Virus record (IMG/VR): IMGVR_UViG_3300042515_000206
Coordinates: 1-35,281 of that record
Strand: one strand, 5' to 3'
Length of the DNA: 35,281 nucleotides
DNA from: a virus
The first letter of the stretch is position 1; each line of letters starts with the position of its first letter. The translations under genes were made by a program, and so were the position numbers. The notes under the pieces are model-generated. The model was not told the DNA's origin and did no database searches. It was given only the letters and a program-made list of their open reading frames with translations. Shown here piece after piece: positions 32,715-35,281 of the stretch.

Positions 32715-33086
32715 TTACTTGAACCGCTCCAACTTGTACGAAAGGGCGGCAATTTCGCCTACTATTTCGTCAATGATGTTTTGCAGGTCGGTGTCTTTGG
32801 GTAGGTCGCTTCGGATGCCTTTAACGAACGTCAGCAGGCTGTCGGCGTAGGCAGCGGCGTCCTTCTGTACCTTAAACCCTTCGGGGTATTTGTCTAACGG
32901 GATGATGCCGTAATGACCCTGATACGCCTCTGCGTACTTATCGGCCAAGTCCACGATGTTTTCGTAGTAATGGCCGAGGGCTTTGTGCGCGGCGTAAGAT
33001 GCCGTGTTGAGGTGCAAAAAGTGGGCGGCTGTGCTGCTGTGCAACAACACTCCTACAAATTCTGCGGCGTCATTGTGATTTGCCAT
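32715..33086 (-). CDS. Small helical protein with Dps/ferritin-like pattern (DUF5856-like)
   Basis: The 123-aa product is nearly all helical and comes directly after a strong promoter with a GGGAGG ribosome-binding site. Residues His25, His34, Glu42, Asp46, Asp49 and Glu53 recall the ferroxidase-region pattern of Dps-type ferritins (HWN...H...D...AER). Here it reads HLNTASYAAHKALGHYYENI followed by VDLADKYAEA. Phage proteins of this sort are listed as DUF5856 and have no settled function. The likeness may be only that of a generic helical bundle. Confidence 0.65.
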   Translation of the reverse strand: MANHNDAAEFVGVLLHSSTAAHFLHLNTASYAAHKALGHYYENIVDLADKYAEAYQGHYGIIPLDKYPEGFKVQKDAAAYADSLLTFVKGIRSDLPKDTDLQNIIDEIVGEIAALSYKLERFK

Positions 33087-33106
33087 AACACAGGCCTCCC
33101 GTAGCG

Positions 33107-33135
33107 ATAGTACCGCTCACATGATAGGGTTTCAA
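33107..33135 (-). promoter_or_regulatory. Sigma70-like promoter of the right-end late operon
   Basis: On the minus strand, TTGAAA (33135-33130), a 17-nt spacer and TACTAT (33112-33107) match sigma70 consensus at 5 and 4 of 6. A GGGAGG ribosome-binding site and the ATG at 33086 follow. It may drive the 123-aa and 407-aa genes and possibly the terminase operon. Confidence 0.65.
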
Positions 33136-33140
33136 CCTAT
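33124..33140. promoter_or_regulatory. Dyad over the -35 region, operator candidate
   Basis: ATAGG and CCTAT arms flank a 7-bp centre that contains the -35 element of the leftward promoter and end at the start codon of the glycosyltransferase gene. A bound protein would affect both directions. No binding protein is identified. Confidence 0.35.
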
Positions 33141-33801
33141 GAGTACGTTCGTGTTTTTCCATGTGGGTGCGGATATTTCCATGCCGCAGAAGATGGTTAA
33201 CTCATTGCGGCTACATAACCCGCACGCGGAAATCATCCAAGTGACCGACCACCACACCCCAACGTTAGAGGGCGTGACATGGACAGCCCCGACCGAGGGG
33301 GATATGCGTTTTCTCATGGAGTGGCGCACCCGAGGGTTTAGCGAGTTAGGGCTGGCTGACCCTGCCATGTACCTAGATACCGACATGATCGTGCATCGCC
33401 CAATCTTCCCATCCGATCTGCTTGGTAACGCACACATTGCGGTGTGTCGGCGTTCGTTTAACCGCGATGCGTCGTTTAACGTGCGCCAGCGCGGTCAGGA
33501 TTACTCCGAACACGCAGGCAAGACGCTGGATCAGGCTTACCCCTACGTCGGCTGCTGTACCGTTACAGCCAGTTCCGCAGCGTGGGAGGAACTATCCGCG
33601 CTTTATGACGTACTGCCGGACAAGTACAAAGTCTGGTACGGCGATCAGGAAGTGCTACGCGATTACGTGGACTCCCTGCCCTCAACGTGGGTGGAATATC
33701 TCCCCGAACATGAGTTTGCGTGTCTGCCCGAGTTTGCCGAGCAGTTCCCCAAACACGCCATTACCCACTACAAAGGCAATCGTAAGGCGCTGCTACCGTA
33801 A
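33139..33801 (+). CDS. Second glycosyltransferase-like protein
   Basis: The start chosen is ATG 33139 (MSTFVFFHVGADIS), with a weak AGGG upstream. An in-frame ATG at 33121 is an alternative. The 220-aa product has a GT-A pattern: LRLHNPHAEIIQVTDHH near the N-terminus, then MYLDTDMIVHRPIF with the DxD motif at about residues 80-82, and a GDQEVLRDYV acidic helix later. It resembles the first glycosyltransferase in the early operon only in fold. It is transcribed alone on the plus strand, and its 3' end overlaps the VRR-NUC gene by 9 bp. Acceptor unknown. Confidence 0.8.
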   Translation: MSTFVFFHVGADISMPQKMVNSLRLHNPHAEIIQVTDHHTPTLEGVTWTAPTEGDMRFLMEWRTRGFSELGLADPAMYLDTDMIVHRPIFPSDLLGNAHIAVCRRSFNRDASFNVRQRGQDYSEHAGKTLDQAYPYVGCCTVTASSAAWEELSALYDVLPDKYKVWYGDQEVLRDYVDSLPSTWVEYLPEHEFACLPEFAEQFPKHAITHYKGNRKALLP

Positions 33802-34116
33802 CTGCTCCTGCCGTATAGACGCCGTGTAAGCGTCGTATAGGTCTTTTACGGCGGTTTCGGGGTCGCGGGCTACGTACCACTCACCCCTTGGCTCAAACAC
33901 CCTACGGAACGCCTCTTGCGCCTCACGCAGTTTGCCCTTGGGCATCTTGACCTCTACCCAGCACACCCACGGCAGTCCGTCAGGGAGTAGGCGGGTAACG
34001 AGTTTGTCGGGGATGCCTTGCCCTGCCGTGCCGTAGTCCACCACCGTGAACCCGGCTTTGCGGAGTGCCTCGGTAATGATCGCATCGTTACCGTCACGGC
34101 GGGCGGCGTGTCTCAT
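33793..34116 (-). CDS. VRR-NUC domain nuclease
   Basis: The start is the ATG at 34116 (MRHAARRDGNDAIITEALRK), which overlaps the methyltransferase stop (ATGA). The product is 107 aa. The VRR-NUC (PD-(D/E)XK) features are a long N-terminal helix, G-x-P-D in GTAGQGIPDKLV (residues about 29-40), and VEVKMPKGKL at about 54-63. Phage VRR-NUC proteins are often small Holliday-junction or flap nucleases. The gene is likely expressed in the leftward early operon that continues across the end junction. Confidence 0.82.
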   Translation of the reverse strand: MRHAARRDGNDAIITEALRKAGFTVVDYGTAGQGIPDKLVTRLLPDGLPWVCWVEVKMPKGKLREAQEAFRRVFEPRGEWYVARDPETAVKDLYDAYTASIRQEQLR

Positions 34117-34832
34117 CGTTTCTTTAGCACCCAGAGTTGGCCGGTATAACGCATTTCTGACCACACGCCACCGCCCGAGTCTATGGTGCGCATGATTTCG
34201 TCTATGTAGCGCAACAGCAGGGTGCGGTCGTTCGCAAGGTTCTGTTCAAAGTGTTTGTTGAATTTATCGCGGTATTGGTCGCTGTACGTGCAGGCCATGT
34301 CCTCAATGACGTAATACCCGCCCGGTCTAACCCATTCTGCACACACGATCATGGTGCCAATAATGTCCTCCACGATGTGACTACCGTCGTCCACTAACAG
34401 GTCTAGTGACTTGGCGGGCATGGAGTATTGGCGAGGGTCGGTGATCTGGATACGCACGTTGTCCAAATCTTTGCACAGGTTGGCGCACTCGGGGCGTATG
34501 TCAAAACCCCATATCACCGACGTAGGGCAGTAGTTAGCCCACATACGCAGACTGGCGCCACACGCCACCCCAATCTCTGCGATCTGTAACGGGAAGCGTT
34601 TGTGCGGGGCTAGTTCGGCTATGAGTTTTTCGTAGACTTTGGTGTAGCCGTGCTTGATGTTGCCTTTGTCGCTGCCGTACAGGTCGGCAAGCCCGGTGAG
34701 CGAGACTTCCGTAAGGTCAACTTCACCCGTCTGCGGCGTGTATTCCTCCGGCGTGACCGTATCAAGGTAACGTCGCACTCCACCTCGTTCCTTGCCTCGT
34801 TGATGCACCGTATCAGCCATATTTGCCACCAT
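34113..34832 (-). CDS. SAM-dependent methyltransferase, sugar O-methyltransferase-like
   Basis: This 239-aa class I methyltransferase has an N-terminal LADLYGSDKGNIKHGYTKVY segment (about 48-67) characteristic of macrocin/sugar O-methyltransferase relatives. Motif I is EIGVACGAS at about 86-94, an acidic strand end GFD is at about 109-111, VDDGSH is at about 147-152, and YVIED is at about 174-178. It is unlikely to be a DNA methyltransferase since no DPPY or PC motif is seen. The probable target is a glycan, linking it with the two glycosyltransferases. Start ATG 34832; MADTVHQ at 34820 is an alternative. Confidence 0.82.
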   Translation of the reverse strand: MVANMADTVHQRGKERGGVRRYLDTVTPEEYTPQTGEVDLTEVSLTGLADLYGSDKGNIKHGYTKVYEKLIAELAPHKRFPLQIAEIGVACGASLRMWANYCPTSVIWGFDIRPECANLCKDLDNVRIQITDPRQYSMPAKSLDLLVDDGSHIVEDIIGTMIVCAEWVRPGGYYVIEDMACTYSDQYRDKFNKHFEQNLANDRTLLLRYIDEIMRTIDSGGGVWSEMRYTGQLWVLKKR

Positions 34833-34838
34833 ATTTGA

Positions 34839-35168
34839 TTACTCTTGTACTTGTTTAGCGGGGGAATTCGCACGTTTTAATTTCTCCACAGCCCTCTCAC
34901 CCCATAACTGTCTCACAAGCCCAATTGCGTCACGGTCAGACAGCACAGCAGCAGGGCCAGCCTCACGCACTAACTCGGCTACACGCTCTCGGTTCACCTC
35001 AATGCCTCTGGCTAACTGTGCGTCGTAGAAGCGTAGTCGGTTCAGCGGGGATTGTCGTACCAAGTCGTTCCACGTTACCAAGTTGGAGTGCAACTGGTGT
35101 TCTAGGTTATGACTTGGTTTAGGTTCTTCTGTTTTTTTAGCAGGAAAGTAAGTGTGTATATCACCCAT
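34839..35168 (-). CDS. Hypothetical protein near the right end
   Basis: The 109-aa product has a Pro/Lys-rich N-terminus (MGDIHTYFPAKKTEEPKPSH) and then helices (LRFYDAQLARGIEVNRERVA, then a charged C-terminal helix). The first part recalls short PCNA- or clamp-type peptide motifs only superficially (HTYFPAKK). It is the first gene after the non-coding junction region if the genome is circular. No clear ribosome-binding site is visible. Function unknown. Confidence 0.65.
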   Translation of the reverse strand: MGDIHTYFPAKKTEEPKPSHNLEHQLHSNLVTWNDLVRQSPLNRLRFYDAQLARGIEVNRERVAELVREAGPAAVLSDRDAIGLVRQLWGERAVEKLKRANSPAKQVQE

Positions 35169-35211
35169 GTTATTACCTATCTATGGTTTAGAACTGATGA
35201 CTGATGGTGAA

Positions 35212-35257
35212 CTCTGCACGGTTGAGACGGATTACGCCTAACGTGGATCGTGCAGAG
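35212..35257. repeat. Inverted repeat CTCTGCACG ... CGTGCAGAG
   Basis: Perfect 9-bp arms at 35212-35220 and 35249-35257 flank a 28-nt loop. The right arm is the start of the 34-bp repeat, so a copy of the same arm lies at 2-10 in the left copy. It may be an operator, an origin element or an RNA hairpin in the leftward transcript. Confidence 0.6.
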
Positions 35258-35281
35258 ATTAGATGACTGACGGAGCCACCC
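35248..35281. repeat. 34-bp imperfect terminal direct repeat, right copy
   Basis: This matches the first 34 bases of the window at 32 of 34 positions. If the ends are joined, the two copies would lie head to tail as a tandem pair. Confidence 0.75.

Larger units (their letters stand above)
35169..35281. other. Non-coding junction region, possible origin or control site
   Basis: No gene is seen from 35169 to the end. With positions 1-43 this makes about 156 bp of non-coding DNA if circular, the longest such stretch. It contains a 9-bp inverted repeat, the 34-bp terminal repeat and a near-repeat GATGACTGATGG/GATGACTGACGG. Origins and packaging sites often look like this, but no DnaA box or AT-rich unwinding element is clear. 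Confidence 0.5.

Noticed and set aside
32500-33120. Search for an integrase or attachment site to support a temperate lifestyle.
   Set aside because: No tyrosine or serine recombinase motif was seen anywhere in the window, so the Cro-like gene alone was not taken as proof of lysogeny.

Overview
This window looks like an essentially complete genome of a tailed double-stranded DNA phage of about 35.2 kb. It carries one full packaging, head, tail and lysis module (small and large terminase, portal, scaffold, major capsid protein, adaptor, tail proteins, tail fibre, holin, GH24 lysozyme) plus an early region with a Cro-like regulator and an ERF recombination module. No tape-measure protein, tail tube or sheath is visible, and the portal is followed directly by scaffold, capsid and adaptor-type genes. 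I therefore infer a short-tailed (podovirus-like) virion. The host is probably a Gram-negative proteobacterium: NinB and YbcO-type genes, a GTA-type 3TM holin and sigma70-like promoters all fit, but the sequence does not name the host. The two ends share a 34-bp repeat with two mismatches, so the molecule is probably circular or circularly assembled.

Layout. (1) Minus-strand left operon, read from about 1853 down through position 1 and, if circular, on into 35168-33793: Cro-like protein, C5-cytosine DNA methyltransferase, a basic hypothetical protein, then across the junction a hypothetical protein, a SAM methyltransferase and a VRR-NUC nuclease. (2) Plus-strand early operon 1940-6403: small proteins, ERF annealing protein, a protein with an SSB-like acidic tail, a PD-(D/E)XK-like nuclease, a glycosyltransferase, NinB, YbcO, zinc-ribbon proteins and small hypotheticals, nearly all joined by ATGA, GTGA or TTGA overlaps. 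The two operons diverge from a mirror-symmetric promoter pair at 1861-1902. (3) Minus-strand late operon 33086-6348: two hypothetical proteins (407 and 123 aa), then terminases, portal, scaffold, capsid, decoration-like protein, adaptor, tail proteins, very large repetitive fibre-type proteins and the lysis cassette. (4) Two isolated plus-strand genes sit against the late operon: a 73-aa gene at 31289 with a near-consensus promoter, and a second glycosyltransferase at 33139.

How it works together (inference). The Cro-like protein probably binds dyads in the divergent promoter region and balances the methyltransferase operon against the recombination operon. The ERF, SSB-tail, nuclease, NinB and YbcO set would process and recombine replicating DNA. 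No polymerase, primase, helicase or replication initiator is recognisable, so replication must use host proteins or an unrecognised initiator. No integrase is seen, so lysogeny is not supported. Two glycosyltransferase-like genes, a DUF115-like gene, a sugar-type methyltransferase and a GNAT suggest modification of a surface, of the virion or of small molecules. Coding density is very high. No non-coding stretch exceeds 300 bases; the longest is about 156 bp spanning the end/start junction.
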